64,000 bases of DNA, taken from assembly GCA_016713025.1 (NCBI GenBank), contig JADJPZ010000003.1:310001-374000 (forward strand). Direction: 5' to 3'. Both the position numbers and the translations under genes were made by a program. Below, piece by piece: positions 38,501 through 48,773 of the stretch. The notes beneath the pieces are model-generated. The model did no database searches. It was not told where the DNA came from and worked only from the letters and a program-made list of their open reading frames with translations. Source of the DNA: Saprospiraceae bacterium (GTDB lineage Bacteria > Bacteroidota > Bacteroidia > Chitinophagales > Saprospiraceae). Within the stretch, counting starts at the first letter, position 1, and the number at the start of each line of letters is the position of its first letter.

Positions 38501-41500
38501 TTGATTCTTCCTGCAGTATGGTGTATCAGTACCACAGATGTAGCAGCAACACACATTGTGGGAGGAAACCTTACTTACAAACACGTCTCCGGAGACCTAT
38601 ATGAGGTTAAAGTTGTATTAAGGAGAGACTGCTTTTTGGGCTCACCGGAGGCTGATTTTGACAATCCTGCTTCTGTGGGTATTTTTACAGCAGGCGGATC
38701 ACTTGCAGTATGGCTTGCAAATAATGGACAGATAAGGATGCCTTTTATGTCTTCTGATACGCTCAATGAGTTCATCAGAAGTGATTGTGGTTTTGAAGGT
38801 ACTCAAGTATGTGTTCATGAAACTACGTACAGAGGACTTGTCAATCTTCCTGACAGACCAGGCGGTTATTTTCTCGCATATCAGAGGTGTTGCAGGAATG
38901 GTTCGTTAAATAATATTATAGATCCGCTTGAAACGGGAAGTACATACTGGGCTCATGTAACTGATGAAGCTTTAATTGTCAAAAACAGCACACCAGAGTT
39001 TAAGGCTTGGCCGGATGTATATATTTGTGCCAATAAGCCGCATGAATTTGACCATTCAGCGATAGACAGAGACGGTGATTCATTAGTGTATAAGCTTTGT
39101 GTCCCGTCTTTAGGAGCGACAAAGGCATTTCCGAGACCACAACCGCCAGGATTCCCTCCTTATGACAATGTAATATGGAGATCACCTTACGGGCTTTTGG
39201 ACATGATGGGAGGTATTCCTCTAAAAATTGACAGTAAAACCGGAAGAATTACTGCCACTCCAAATCTCGTTGGCCAGTTTTTGATAGGAATCTGCGTGGA
39301 TGAATACCGCAATGGTGTAAAAATTGGGGCAGTACGTAGAGATTTTCAGTATAATGTCAGAGTCTGCAGTCAGCCACCATTAGCCAGATTTACCACTACA
39401 GAGACCAATTGTGATGGTCTAACTGTAGATTTTTTTAACAACAGTCTCAGTGCAAGTGCTTTTGAGTGGAATTTCAACTACCCTTCTAATGATCCTGCCT
39501 TTAGGTCTACAGAAACAAATCCTAAATTCACCTACCCATCTATCGGCACATACAATGTAAGACTCAGAGCTACAAGGGGTTCTGATGGATGTTTTGACAC
39601 TATCATTCAAAAAGTAATTATATTTAACAACAAGATCAGCCCTGACTTCATCTTTTCACTGTCAGATTGTAACCATTCCAGTGACAGTCTCAAGATACAG
39701 TTGTCAGACAAATCTGTATTTACAGAAGTGGGATATACCTTGAATGAATGGAACTGGACGGTCACCCAAAACGGTATAACAAAAAATTATACAGGACCCA
39801 ATCCTACTGCATCTCTATCTTTTAACGGAGACATATCCGTAACTTTAAATGTGAGTGCAAGTAACGGTTGTCGATCTACGATATCCAAACAAATAAATTC
39901 AAATGATATAAAACCCAAGTCTGACTTTAGTATAGACTATCCTACATGCCCTGTCAATGATGTCTTAAAAATAAGACTCATCAACCTGTCAAAGCAACAA
40001 AATCCTTATGCCGTAGTTACATCCACTCAATGGACCATAGGAGCTTTAACAGTTTCAGGAGATACGGCTATAGTGAACATTCCTTTTACAAATGATAGTA
40101 TTTCTGTGACCATGCGTACAGCTTTTCAAGGCTTGTGTACATATACATTTACAAAAAAGATCAAACTTCTTGCTCCACCTATGGCAGATTTTTCTTTAGG
40201 AAGTGAAGTTTGTGGCGGCTTGAATCTTTCTTTTAAAAATAACAGCACTAATTCTGATACTTATCAATGGAATTTTAATCATCCATCGGCTGATCCGATA
40301 TTCAACTCTACTATCAAGGACCCTTCATATGTATATACGACTAGTGGAAAATATCAGGTACAGTTGATAACCACCAGAGTTGCAGATGGTTGTCGCGATA
40401 CAATCATCAGAGAAGTCGGCGCATATGAAAACAAGATAAATCCAGATTTTAATGTATTGCTGACAAATTGTGAACAGTTTCAGGATAGTCTGCGCATCAG
40501 ACTTACTGACATCTCGGCAACAAACGAACCGGGTCAGGGTATCGTGACAAGGGAATGGAATATCACTCAAAATGGAATAACCAGAAGACAAACAGGTGTA
40601 AATCCTGAAATAAATGTTACTCTAACAGGCGATATTTCTGTAACCCTCCAAGTTACATCAGACAATGGTTGTAGTGCATCCAAAACAAAAGTTGTAAAAT
40701 CAGATGACTTAGTGCCAGAGCTTGATTTCAAAACGGAAGCAATAGGCTGTCCAAGAAAAGATACCATAGATCTCAGGCTCATCAATCTATCCGCTCAAAA
40801 AAACCCATTCAGTAAAATACAGGACACAAAATGGATCATTGGAAATAGGTCAGTAACTGGGGATTCAGTAATTGTTTCAGTTCCTTACAATGCATCAGGC
40901 GTCAGTATCATGCTGGAAAATTCCTTTCAAGGCAACTGCAGAAAGAGTTTGGTAAAAAATATTCCTCTTACAGCTCCGGCATTGGCTGATTTTAATGTTT
41001 CAAGTGCTGAATGTTCAGGTTTTAATGTATCTTTTGAAAATAAAAGTACAGGTGCGATTTCATTTGAATGGAATTTCAATTTTCCAGATACATCAGGGAC
41101 TTTTAAATCTACAGTTGTGAATCCATCTTTTACATTTAGTAAAGACGGAGTATATAAAGTCCAGCTCAAAGCAACGAAGGCAGATGGTTGTTTTGACACC
41201 AATATCAAAAATATATCGGTATTTGAAAATAATATCAATCCTAAGTTTACTACGACACTGAATGGATGCGATCCTGCGACTGACAAGTTGAGTGTAACTT
41301 TGTCTGATATCAGCTCATTTGCACAGTCAGGACACAGTATCAATAAATGGGAATGGACAGTGGACCAAAATGGTAAAATCACAAAATACACGGGCAAATC
41401 TGTTGAAATTTTATTGTCATATACAGGAAATTTTGAAATAACCCTCGATATAGCATCAACAAATAATTGTACTGGTAAAAAAACACATACATTTAAAATT

Positions 41501-44275
41501 GAAGACTTTATACCAAAAGCAGATTTTGTTCTGGCTTTGGTGGGATGTCCAACTGGCGAAGTTGCAGAAATAAAACTTAAAAATCTTGCCGCAACATTGA
41601 ATCCATTTGCAAAAATAGATTCTACATTTTGGGTTGTAAATGGTCGCCCATATACAGGTGACTCCATCATCGTACAGCTGCCCCAAAGTACAACAACATT
41701 TGACGTTCTCCTTACTACATACCTGAATAAAGAATGTAAGGTCACTGTGTCCAGAAATCTAAGTCTACAAAATATACTGCCAAAAGCAGCATATCAATAC
41801 AAAGGCGAAGAGTGTCCCACAGATGATTTGGTAAAAATTTCACTTTCGTTTGTGGATAGTTTGGGTCGCAATATACCACTTTCATCCATCCAGTGGCAGG
41901 TGACAATAGGTACATCGGGACAAACATTGAATGGTACACCTGTGTCCCTGAATATCCCGAAAGACAGTTTGGTAAAACTCGATTTTACAGCTGCATTTGC
42001 CAATGGATGTACAGATAGGGTGCAAACAACTTTCCTGCCGGGCCCATATGCTTCCGTAAAATTTGAGACTGAGCCACTGGTACTTTGCCCCGGCGAGAGT
42101 AAGTATCTTATCAAAAATTCTAATCCCGCCTGGACTTATACATGGTCGCCGTTGACGGGATTGGACTTTACTGAACCAAAAAATCCTAAAGTTTCAGTCA
42201 ATAATAATACGACCTACTACATAACGGTAAGTGATGGATTATGTACTGTAAAAGATAGCATTCAGGTACTGGCTTTAATTGCAGGTGTTGAGATTAAAAT
42301 AGATTCTGACAATTTTACCTGCGATGGAAATGTCACACTAAAAAGTAGTGGTGGTATTGGATCAGGAACTTATACATGGTCTAAAAGTGAAGACTTCAAG
42401 GATATCATCGGTCAGGGAGTATCCATAACATCTTCATTTACAGGGAGAAAACAGGATTATTATGTAAAATTTGAAGGTACGAGCTGCTCATCTAAACCAG
42501 CAAAGATTACAATTAATAATGAAAAACCACAAATTATAAGACTTTCACCAATCAATTTATGTCCATTGGATTCCAATCAATTGATTACATTTAATGACAA
42601 CAGTACACATGTAAATAATTTTGTCTGGAAAAATGATCCTCATATCATCAGAGGTGGCAATACGAGCAGACCTACCATTTTGATAGGTCCTGCTGAAAAA
42701 GATTCTTTTTCCCTCTACTTTACAGCAACTAATCAATTCAATTGCTCAACTGAAGATTCTATCAAAGTAAGAATTAAAGAAAATCCAAGCATGAATTTCG
42801 ATGTCAATTTGAAAGAATGCGGCAAGTATGAGGTTTGCTTTAAATTGGAACGAACCAATTATTTGGGATTTGTTGAGTGGGATTTTGGAGATACCAATAC
42901 TTTTGATGACAGATCATTGGACAATGCACCTTGTTATACTTTTAAAAATCCGGGAACTTACAACGTTAAGTTAATAAATCTAACTTCATCATGCCCGTTT
43001 ATACCCATCACAAAATCAGTGATCATCAATCCTCAAGTGACCTTAGCTCGAGTGAGAGATACTACCATTTGTAAGGGTGCCGAACTCACCATGAATGCAT
43101 CCTCCAATCTTCAGAATGTATCGTATGAATGGTATGATGCAAATGGTAAATTATTGTTTTCGGGTCAAAAATATTCTTCAAAATATACTGCCAACACTAA
43201 AATTGTATTGAAAGCCATTGATATATTTAAGTGTTCTGATACAGATACAATTAATGTAAACGTCCTTGATTTTAATTTCAATATCGAAGCCAAAGACAGT
43301 TTATGTATTAATGAACCCAGCCAAATAAAACTAAATATTCAAAATCCCACACAGTATGTGATAAATTGGTCTCCGGCAAATAAAATTGTTTCAGGTGGCA
43401 ATACGACAATGCCAACTATCACAGTTTCAGATTCTATAGACTATAAAGTGGTATTGAGGCACATTGCCTCTGGGTGTATAGATTCATTAGTGTTTAAGCC
43501 CAAGGTGACAAAACCATTTGTTTTTACTGTCAAAGCACCTGAACAACTTTGTCAAGATACGCCTACTGAAGTTACACTGACCATTACAAATCCATCTGAC
43601 TATACCTACGACTGGACTCCAAAAGACTGTGTAGCATCAGGAGGCAATAGTATCAACCCTAAAATAAAAATTTCAAAAGATAAGACGCTGACTGTCAAAG
43701 TTACCAACAAAGTAAGTGGTTGCAGCCAATCCATGAATGTCAATGTCAAAGCTGCTGCCAAAGTTGATGTAACGATAGATGCTATCCCTGATTTGACAAT
43801 TTTTGAAGGAGAATCAGTAGATCTCCTGATCAAAAACCCTATCAATACAAACAAATATGTATGGAGCACAGGAAGCACAAATACAACTATCAAGGTCTCT
43901 CCGGTTTTGACCACCACATACTCAGCAACTGTCACTGACAGAAATGGATGCATTGGCGTAGATCAGGCGACTGTAACAGTGAGAAATGCAAAATGTGACG
44001 AAACGGACGTCTATCTTCCAAATGCTTTCTCTCCGAATAATGACGGTAACAATGATGTGTTCAGGCTTCGCAGCAATTTCATAGACGAAATGGAGCTTAT
44101 TATTTATAACAGATGGGGCCAGGAGATCTTCAAGACCAAAGATGATCAGCAAGGCTGGGATGGCACCTTCAAAGGCGAAGAACTCCCTCCAGACGCTTAT
44201 GCTTATTTTCTTAGAGTAATTTGTATCAACAAAGAAGTATACACTAAGAGAGGAAATGTAAATCTGCTCAGGTAG
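38501..44275 (+). CDS. Giant PKD-repeat adhesin-like protein with T9SS type B (CHU_C) sorting domain
   Basis: About 1924 residues. The N-terminus after the signal region starts ATHIVGGNLTYKHVSGDLYEV, a module common in such Bacteroidota surface proteins. Three tandem modules of ~300 residues follow, each with a PKD-like FEWNFNxP unit and GCxDT motif (near 300, 570 and 840), then further Ig/PKD-like domains. The last ~95 residues (VYLPNAFSPNNDGNNDVFRL, IYNRWGQEIF, GWDGTFKGEELPPDAYAY) are a gliding-motility-associated type B sorting domain. The start is uncertain: TTG at 38501 gives a short signal peptide, while the open frame upstream (IKIIFFRIILILP) gives a better one but no ATG. Probably a surface filament or adhesin. 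Confidence 0.9.
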   Translation: MILPAVWCISTTDVAATHIVGGNLTYKHVSGDLYEVKVVLRRDCFLGSPEADFDNPASVGIFTAGGSLAVWLANNGQIRMPFMSSDTLNEFIRSDCGFEGTQVCVHETTYRGLVNLPDRPGGYFLAYQRCCRNGSLNNIIDPLETGSTYWAHVTDEALIVKNSTPEFKAWPDVYICANKPHEFDHSAIDRDGDSLVYKLCVPSLGATKAFPRPQPPGFPPYDNVIWRSPYGLLDMMGGIPLKIDSKTGRITATPNLVGQFLIGICVDEYRNGVKIGAVRRDFQYNVRVCSQPPLARFTTTETNCDGLTVDFFNNSLSASAFEWNFNYPSNDPAFRSTETNPKFTYPSIGTYNVRLRATRGSDGCFDTIIQKVIIFNNKISPDFIFSLSDCNHSSDSLKIQLSDKSVFTEVGYTLNEWNWTVTQNGITKNYTGPNPTASLSFNGDISVTLNVSASNGCRSTISKQINSNDIKPKSDFSIDYPTCPVNDVLKIRLINLSKQQNPYAVVTSTQWTIGALTVSGDTAIVNIPFTNDSISVTMRTAFQGLCTYTFTKKIKLLAPPMADFSLGSEVCGGLNLSFKNNSTNSDTYQWNFNHPSADPIFNSTIKDPSYVYTTSGKYQVQLITTRVADGCRDTIIREVGAYENKINPDFNVLLTNCEQFQDSLRIRLTDISATNEPGQGIVTREWNITQNGITRRQTGVNPEINVTLTGDISVTLQVTSDNGCSASKTKVVKSDDLVPELDFKTEAIGCPRKDTIDLRLINLSAQKNPFSKIQDTKWIIGNRSVTGDSVIVSVPYNASGVSIMLENSFQGNCRKSLVKNIPLTAPALADFNVSSAECSGFNVSFENKSTGAISFEWNFNFPDTSGTFKSTVVNPSFTFSKDGVYKVQLKATKADGCFDTNIKNISVFENNINPKFTTTLNGCDPATDKLSVTLSDISSFAQSGHSINKWEWTVDQNGKITKYTGKSVEILLSYTGNFEITLDIASTNNCTGKKTHTFKIEDFIPKADFVLALVGCPTGEVAEIKLKNLAATLNPFAKIDSTFWVVNGRPYTGDSIIVQLPQSTTTFDVLLTTYLNKECKVTVSRNLSLQNILPKAAYQYKGEECPTDDLVKISLSFVDSLGRNIPLSSIQWQVTIGTSGQTLNGTPVSLNIPKDSLVKLDFTAAFANGCTDRVQTTFLPGPYASVKFETEPLVLCPGESKYLIKNSNPAWTYTWSPLTGLDFTEPKNPKVSVNNNTTYYITVSDGLCTVKDSIQVLALIAGVEIKIDSDNFTCDGNVTLKSSGGIGSGTYTWSKSEDFKDIIGQGVSITSSFTGRKQDYYVKFEGTSCSSKPAKITINNEKPQIIRLSPINLCPLDSNQLITFNDNSTHVNNFVWKNDPHIIRGGNTSRPTILIGPAEKDSFSLYFTATNQFNCSTEDSIKVRIKENPSMNFDVNLKECGKYEVCFKLERTNYLGFVEWDFGDTNTFDDRSLDNAPCYTFKNPGTYNVKLINLTSSCPFIPITKSVIINPQVTLARVRDTTICKGAELTMNASSNLQNVSYEWYDANGKLLFSGQKYSSKYTANTKIVLKAIDIFKCSDTDTINVNVLDFNFNIEAKDSLCINEPSQIKLNIQNPTQYVINWSPANKIVSGGNTTMPTITVSDSIDYKVVLRHIASGCIDSLVFKPKVTKPFVFTVKAPEQLCQDTPTEVTLTITNPSDYTYDWTPKDCVASGGNSINPKIKISKDKTLTVKVTNKVSGCSQSMNVNVKAAAKVDVTIDAIPDLTIFEGESVDLLIKNPINTNKYVWSTGSTNTTIKVSPVLTTTYSATVTDRNGCIGVDQATVTVRNAKCDETDVYLPNAFSPNNDGNNDVFRLRSNFIDEMELIIYNRWGQEIFKTKDDQQGWDGTFKGEELPPDAYAYFLRVICINKEVYTKRGNVNLLR

Positions 44276-44296
44276 TAAAACTTTATCAACAATATT

Positions 44297-44340
44297 CGAT
44301 CAGAAAGTCAACCATTCTGCCACTGACTTTCTGATCGTTT
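44297..44340 (+). terminator. Terminator between convergent genes, overlapping the ubiD 3' coding end
   Basis: A perfect 14-bp stem (CGATCAGAAAGTCA with its complement, 44297-44310 and 44324-44337) and a 13-nt loop are followed by TTT on the plus strand. One arm codes for the last residues and stop of the ubiD-like gene on the minus strand. Confidence 0.8.
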
Positions 44341-46105
44341 CATCTTCAATCAATTCAGGAGCATGATGAGGTTTTTTTCTAGCATCGATGATGAGGCTAC
44401 CTTTACAGCCCCAATGTTTGTATCGGATAAAAGAATTGATACCGTATATATCATGCGATGGATTGGACCTTGTAAAAGTTACCCATACAAAATTATTGAT
44501 ATTGGCTGCAGTAAAATCAGAATCATCTGAAAGAATGATTAGTGGGAAGCCACCTAAGTCCTGATTTTCCAGAAAAGTACAAAGTGCTCCTATTTCTGAT
44601 TCAGCCTGCGTCTGTGTTGTAAATGGCTGGATGGTCAAACCCAAAATGCCGGATTGGATCACTGATGCTGATTTTAATGAAGGAGCATGGAATCCTGATG
44701 GCAACTCAATGGCCAGATTTCTGATTTTTGGTCCGCGACATGCCATTACCACTTTTGAACCTCCATTCCAGGAGTCTCCAGAATAATCCAATGTATCAAT
44801 TGTCGTTTTAGTTTGGAAATGTAAATCTCTTGCCCAATCCACTCTTTCAAGAAAATGATGAAAAAAATGTTCAAGGTGATGAGTATCCAGCTGTGGATCA
44901 TCGCCATAAGCTGCAATAATTAGATATTTGGCGAGAGAAGTCTGTCCTGACCCCAAAATCCTATTGGCAATGGTAAGAATCTCTTCGGGTTTTTCATCTC
45001 TGAATGGCATGTATCTTTCCTTTCCAATAGCCAGCAGTAGCGGATGTACACCAGAAGCATCCACAGCATGCAACTCAGACAAACCAGGAAATTCCTGAGA
45101 AGTCAGATCTTCTACAAGTTTGTGAATCAGGTATCCAAAGCTGCTGTCTTCCTGTGGCGGCCTGCCTACTACAGTGAAGTGCCAGATCGGATTTTTTCTG
45201 TGGTATACCCTATCCACTTTCATCACCGGAAAGTCATGAGTAAGACTGTAATAACCTAAATGATCTCCAAATGGCCCTTCAGGTAGTTTAAAATTTTTCA
45301 AAATTGTGCCGGTTATGACAAAATCGGAATCGGTAGAAATAAAGTGCCCCTGATCATCAAAGGCGTATCTGAACCTCTTACCTCCTAACATGCCTGCAAA
45401 AGTCAATTCACTGATACCCTCAGGCATAGGCATGATGGCAGAAAATGCATGTGAAGGGAGACCGCCAACAAATACGGAAGCCTTAAATGGCTGGTCACTT
45501 TTGTTATACATCTCATGATGTATGCCGATCCCTCTATGCAATTGATAGTGAAGTCCGATTTGCTCATTTATTTTGTAGTCATTGCCTGATAGCTGAATTC
45601 TATACATACCCAGATTGGAGTGCATGGGATTTTTTGAACCGGGAGGAAGTGTAAAAACCTGAGGCAAAGTGACAAATGCTCCACCATCCATCGGCCAGGA
45701 TTTGATCATTGGTAATTTGTCGATAGATGTTTGGCCGTACATCGCTGGTTTTGAAAAAAAAGCCTTCATAGGAAGTGCTGTAAAGGCTGTAATAGGTGTG
45801 GTCAAATATTTCAAAGGATTCCTCAATACAACTGAGGGATCGGCTTTGATTTGGATGACTTTTTTTACTTTGGGAATAGTTTTTCTGAACAGAAACTCTG
45901 TTCTGTCCACCGTACCATACAAATTGGACAAACCCTGAAAAGGGCTCCCTTTAATTTTTTCAAATAACAATGCAGGTCCTTGTTTGTCATAAGTTTGGCG
46001 GTGAATCTCTGCAATTTCCAGATCAGGATCAACTTCCTTCGTGATTCGTAGTATCATTCCTTTCTTTTCAAGGTCAGCGACTACTTCTCTCATGCTATTG
46101 TACAT
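44300..46105 (-). CDS. UbiD-family decarboxylase
   Basis: 601 residues. UbiD enzymes decarboxylate aromatic or unsaturated acids with prenylated FMN. Seen: FEKIKGSPFQGLSNLYGT near the N-terminus, the GGAFVTLPQVFTLPPGSKNP and MYRIQLSGNDYKINEQIGLH region, the conserved catalytic-site segment PEGPFGDHLGYYSLTHDFPV (Glu/Asp/Arg network), and KYLIIAAYGDD. The length and the UbiX neighbour 36 bp upstream fit either a menaquinone-type (futalosine route) or quinone/aromatic-acid decarboxylase; the substrate is not decidable here. It is last in a folC-ubiX-ubiD unit. Confidence 0.9.
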   Translation of the reverse strand: MYNSMREVVADLEKKGMILRITKEVDPDLEIAEIHRQTYDKQGPALLFEKIKGSPFQGLSNLYGTVDRTEFLFRKTIPKVKKVIQIKADPSVVLRNPLKYLTTPITAFTALPMKAFFSKPAMYGQTSIDKLPMIKSWPMDGGAFVTLPQVFTLPPGSKNPMHSNLGMYRIQLSGNDYKINEQIGLHYQLHRGIGIHHEMYNKSDQPFKASVFVGGLPSHAFSAIMPMPEGISELTFAGMLGGKRFRYAFDDQGHFISTDSDFVITGTILKNFKLPEGPFGDHLGYYSLTHDFPVMKVDRVYHRKNPIWHFTVVGRPPQEDSSFGYLIHKLVEDLTSQEFPGLSELHAVDASGVHPLLLAIGKERYMPFRDEKPEEILTIANRILGSGQTSLAKYLIIAAYGDDPQLDTHHLEHFFHHFLERVDWARDLHFQTKTTIDTLDYSGDSWNGGSKVVMACRGPKIRNLAIELPSGFHAPSLKSASVIQSGILGLTIQPFTTQTQAESEIGALCTFLENQDLGGFPLIILSDDSDFTAANINNFVWVTFTRSNPSHDIYGINSFIRYKHWGCKGSLIIDARKKPHHAPELIEDETIRKSVAEWLTF

Positions 46106-46141
46106 ATGGGATCTTTTATTTTTTTTAAAAAAATGGTATTG

Positions 46142-46699
46142 TTATTCACCCCACCTGAAAGTGGAAATATCGATTCCTGCAAGGTCAAGAACTCTGTGCA
46201 CAACTGTGTCTATAATGGCTTCCAAAGATGTCGGCTTACTATAAAAAGACGGAGTCGCAGGACAAATGATAGCTCCAGCTTCTGTAAGGTTCGTCATATT
46301 CCTGAGATGGATCAGATTGTAAGGCATTTCACGAGGTACGATGATCAATCTTCTTCTTTCTTTCAGCATAACATCAGCGGCTCTAGTGATCAGATCATTG
46401 GATATGCCCTGACTTACTCTGGCCAAAAGTCCCATAGAACATGGACAAATGATCATCGTATCATACCTGGCAGAACCTGAAGCAAATGGTGCAGAAAAGT
46501 CATTTTTGGTATAAAATTTAAATGGCCAATCGGATGCATTAAACGGGCTGATTTCGAGTTCCCAATTGGTGATGGCATTGTCAGACATCACTATACCAAT
46601 GGTTATTTCATGATGATATGACGACAATATTTGCATCAACCTCTGAGCGTAAATAGCTCCGCTTGAACCGCCAATTGCCAAAACTATTTTTCTGCTCAT
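46142..46699 (-). CDS. ubiX: UbiX-family flavin prenyltransferase
   Basis: 185 residues. The enzyme attaches a dimethylallyl group to FMN, producing the cofactor used by UbiD. The FMN-binding start RKIVLAIGGSSGAIYAQRLM, FASGSARYDTMIICPCSMG, and the C-terminal TPSFYSKPTSLEAIIDTVVH are typical. Its ATG overlaps the folC stop by 1 nt (TAATG), indicating translational coupling, and ubiD follows. The pairing supports a complete prFMN decarboxylase module. Confidence 0.93.
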   Translation of the reverse strand: MSRKIVLAIGGSSGAIYAQRLMQILSSYHHEITIGIVMSDNAITNWELEISPFNASDWPFKFYTKNDFSAPFASGSARYDTMIICPCSMGLLARVSQGISNDLITRAADVMLKERRRLIIVPREMPYNLIHLRNMTNLTEAGAIICPATPSFYSKPTSLEAIIDTVVHRVLDLAGIDISTFRWGE

Positions 46700-48024
46700 T
46701 AATTAATCTTTTGTTTTTCAATATAAGTCTTTAAAACTTCCCCCACTACAAAAATACTCCCTCCAATAAAGATGGTGTCGCCCTTTTTCGCTTTTTTCTT
46801 TGCTGCTGCAAATGCTTTTCTTACAGAAATGTAAGAATTTCCTTTAAGCCCGGAGTATTTTGCCTGATTTTTCAATTCTACTGCATCTAGTCCTCTCGGG
46901 ATGTTTGCTTTGGCAAAATAATAAATAGCGTGCTGAGGCATCATGCTAAGGATTTCAGAGATGTCTTTATCATTTACAAAGCCTATGATGATATGCAACC
47001 TGCCCTCTTTTAATTTTTTGAGTTCTTCAACCACGATAGAAATGCCACCTGTATTGTGCGCACTGTCTGCTATAACCAAAGGACTTTTCTCCAGAATTTG
47101 CCAACGACCCATATAGCCTGTCCTCTGGTGGATCTCAGTAAACCCATTGACCACCTTATCAAAATCCAAGGGAATATGTGTACTCAATTCTTTTAAAGCA
47201 TATAGACCTGTTATGATATTTTTGCTTTGAAAAGGCCCGATCAAATCTGTTTTTAGATCTTTCAACCACAAATTTCCATCACTATAGACATCATACACCA
47301 GCTCTCCTTTGGATCCGGTCTTTTGACTGAGAGTCAGATGCTGATCTGCGTATCGTATATCTGCATGAAGTTCTTCTGCCTTTTTGTAAAATACATCACT
47401 CACTTCAGCCTGAGTTTCTCCTATCACTAGCGGAATAGTTTCCTTTATGATTCCTGCTTTTTCGGCGGCAATGAGTGACAATGTGTGACCTAACATGGAT
47501 TGGTGATCGTAGCTGATATTGGTGATCACCGAAACCATGGGTGTGATGACATTGGTAGAATCCAGTCTTCCTCCCAGGCCTGTTTCAATGACTGCAAAAT
47601 CTACTTTCATATCTGCAAAGTACCGGAATGCCAGAGCTACTGTCAACTCAAAAAATGATGGTTGAATTTTTTCAATTGCATCAATATTTGCGTTAATAAA
47701 ACTTATAATGTATTTTTTTGAAATGTATAATCCATTGATCTTTATCCTTTCCCTGAAGTCCACATAATGGGGTGAAGTATAAACACCAATATTGTATCCC
47801 TGAGATTGCAATCCGGATGCTATAATATGTGTCGTTGTACCCTTTCCGTTAGTACCTGCGATGTGTACACATTTTAGCATAAGATGTGGATTACCACATG
47901 CTTCGCATAGTAAGATGGTATTGGTGAGGTCTTTTTTATAAGCTGCTGCACCAATTCTTTGAAACATTGGCAGCCGCTGGTACATAAAATCCAGGGTTTC
48001 TTTCCAGGTTTTTAATTTTTGCAT
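46699..48024 (-). CDS. folC: Bifunctional folylpolyglutamate synthase / dihydrofolate synthase
   Basis: 441 residues of the Mur-ligase fold. It adds glutamate to dihydropteroate and folates using ATP. Motifs: P-loop VHIAGTNGKGTTTHIIA, SPHYVDFRERIKING, the Mg/substrate region VIETGLGGRLDSTNVI, SYDHQSMLGHTLSLIAAEKAGI, and C-domain DSAHNTGGI. Start MQKLKTWKETLDFMYQRLPMFQRIG is family-like. It is the first gene of the overlap-coupled folC-ubiX-ubiD unit; there is no obvious metabolic link between folC and the decarboxylase pair. Confidence 0.93.
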   Translation of the reverse strand: MQKLKTWKETLDFMYQRLPMFQRIGAAAYKKDLTNTILLCEACGNPHLMLKCVHIAGTNGKGTTTHIIASGLQSQGYNIGVYTSPHYVDFRERIKINGLYISKKYIISFINANIDAIEKIQPSFFELTVALAFRYFADMKVDFAVIETGLGGRLDSTNVITPMVSVITNISYDHQSMLGHTLSLIAAEKAGIIKETIPLVIGETQAEVSDVFYKKAEELHADIRYADQHLTLSQKTGSKGELVYDVYSDGNLWLKDLKTDLIGPFQSKNIITGLYALKELSTHIPLDFDKVVNGFTEIHQRTGYMGRWQILEKSPLVIADSAHNTGGISIVVEELKKLKEGRLHIIIGFVNDKDISEILSMMPQHAIYYFAKANIPRGLDAVELKNQAKYSGLKGNSYISVRKAFAAAKKKAKKGDTIFIGGSIFVVGEVLKTYIEKQKIN

Positions 48025-48159
48025 ATTGCAGCATTAACAATGGAATTTCACATTGGGTTTGATGAAAACAAGATATATTTTAAAAAATTGTCATAGCCAC
48101 CAAATGCGATTATTGAGACATGTTAAGTACAATCTTCAGGAATGGACTTAAAAAGCATC

Positions 48160-48570
48160 TCAAGAGAGATAATCCATCACTATATTAGCTTCAAACCAAG
48201 ACTGACATTCTTCCAGGCTGATCATACCTGAAGCTACATTTATGGTGAAGTTGTAAATTTCATCTAATTCTAAATTTTGTGAAATATTAAATCCATTTAT
48301 TCTTAAAAAAACAATTGCAGCTTCTAAACCGGTACGTTTATTTCCATCCTGAAAAATATGATTGGCAATGATGTTGTACATATATAAGCCAGCTTTATCA
48401 CTCAAATCAGGATATAATGGTTCTCCAAATAACTCAGCACTAACTATTTCCAATAAATAATCCAGATTGGATTCGTTTAAAAAATTGGCAGGTTCAATAT
48501 AGTTTCCACCATGTGCTTTAACAGTTTTTTTATTAACAGTTACAATGAATTCTTTTGTTAGATATTTCAT
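48160..48570 (-). CDS. doc: Doc/Fic-family toxin (death on curing)
   Basis: 136 residues. The core motif HIFQDGNKRTG (residues 71-81) is of the Doc type, with NKR rather than the GNGR of AMPylating Fic proteins. The known Doc toxin uses this to phosphorylate EF-Tu and stop translation. Fold helices (EPANFLNESNLDYLLEIV and LYMYNIIAN) are in place. Its start overlaps the stop of the small upstream gene by 4 nt, the usual antitoxin-toxin arrangement. Target and mechanism are inferred from the family. Confidence 0.9.
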   Translation of the reverse strand: MKYLTKEFIVTVNKKTVKAHGGNYIEPANFLNESNLDYLLEIVSAELFGEPLYPDLSDKAGLYMYNIIANHIFQDGNKRTGLEAAIVFLRINGFNISQNLELDEIYNFTINVASGMISLEECQSWFEANIVMDYLS

Positions 48571-48773
48571 GCCAATTTTCTAAATACTTCATCATATCGT
48601 TCAAAGTCTTGTTCAATAAGTTTTTCAATATATTCCATTGAAATTTCATCATTGGGATTGGGCAAAAGCCTGTCAAAATTAGACTTTAATTCCTTATTGT
48701 GTTTGAGTATATCCATAACTAATTGATATTGTTGTTCCTTACTCAAAGTCCTGACATCGATAACACTGTCCAT
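48567..48773 (-). CDS. Probable antitoxin partner of the Doc toxin
   Basis: 68 residues, acidic and mostly helical (LSKEQQYQLVMDILKHNKEL, YIEKLIEQDFERYDEVFRKLA). It does not show a clear Phd DNA-binding signature, so the call rests on position: it directly precedes and overlaps doc. The C-terminal helix with FERYDEVFRKLA could be the segment that covers the Doc active site, as Phd's tail does. Autoregulation cannot be judged from sequence. Confidence 0.7.
   Translation of the reverse strand: MDSVIDVRTLSKEQQYQLVMDILKHNKELKSNFDRLLPNPNDEISMEYIEKLIEQDFERYDEVFRKLA

Noticed and set aside
40927..41745. 272-codon minus-strand frame inside the giant CHU_C gene
   Set aside because: It is antisense to a convincing PKD-repeat coding sequence and has no recognisable domain.
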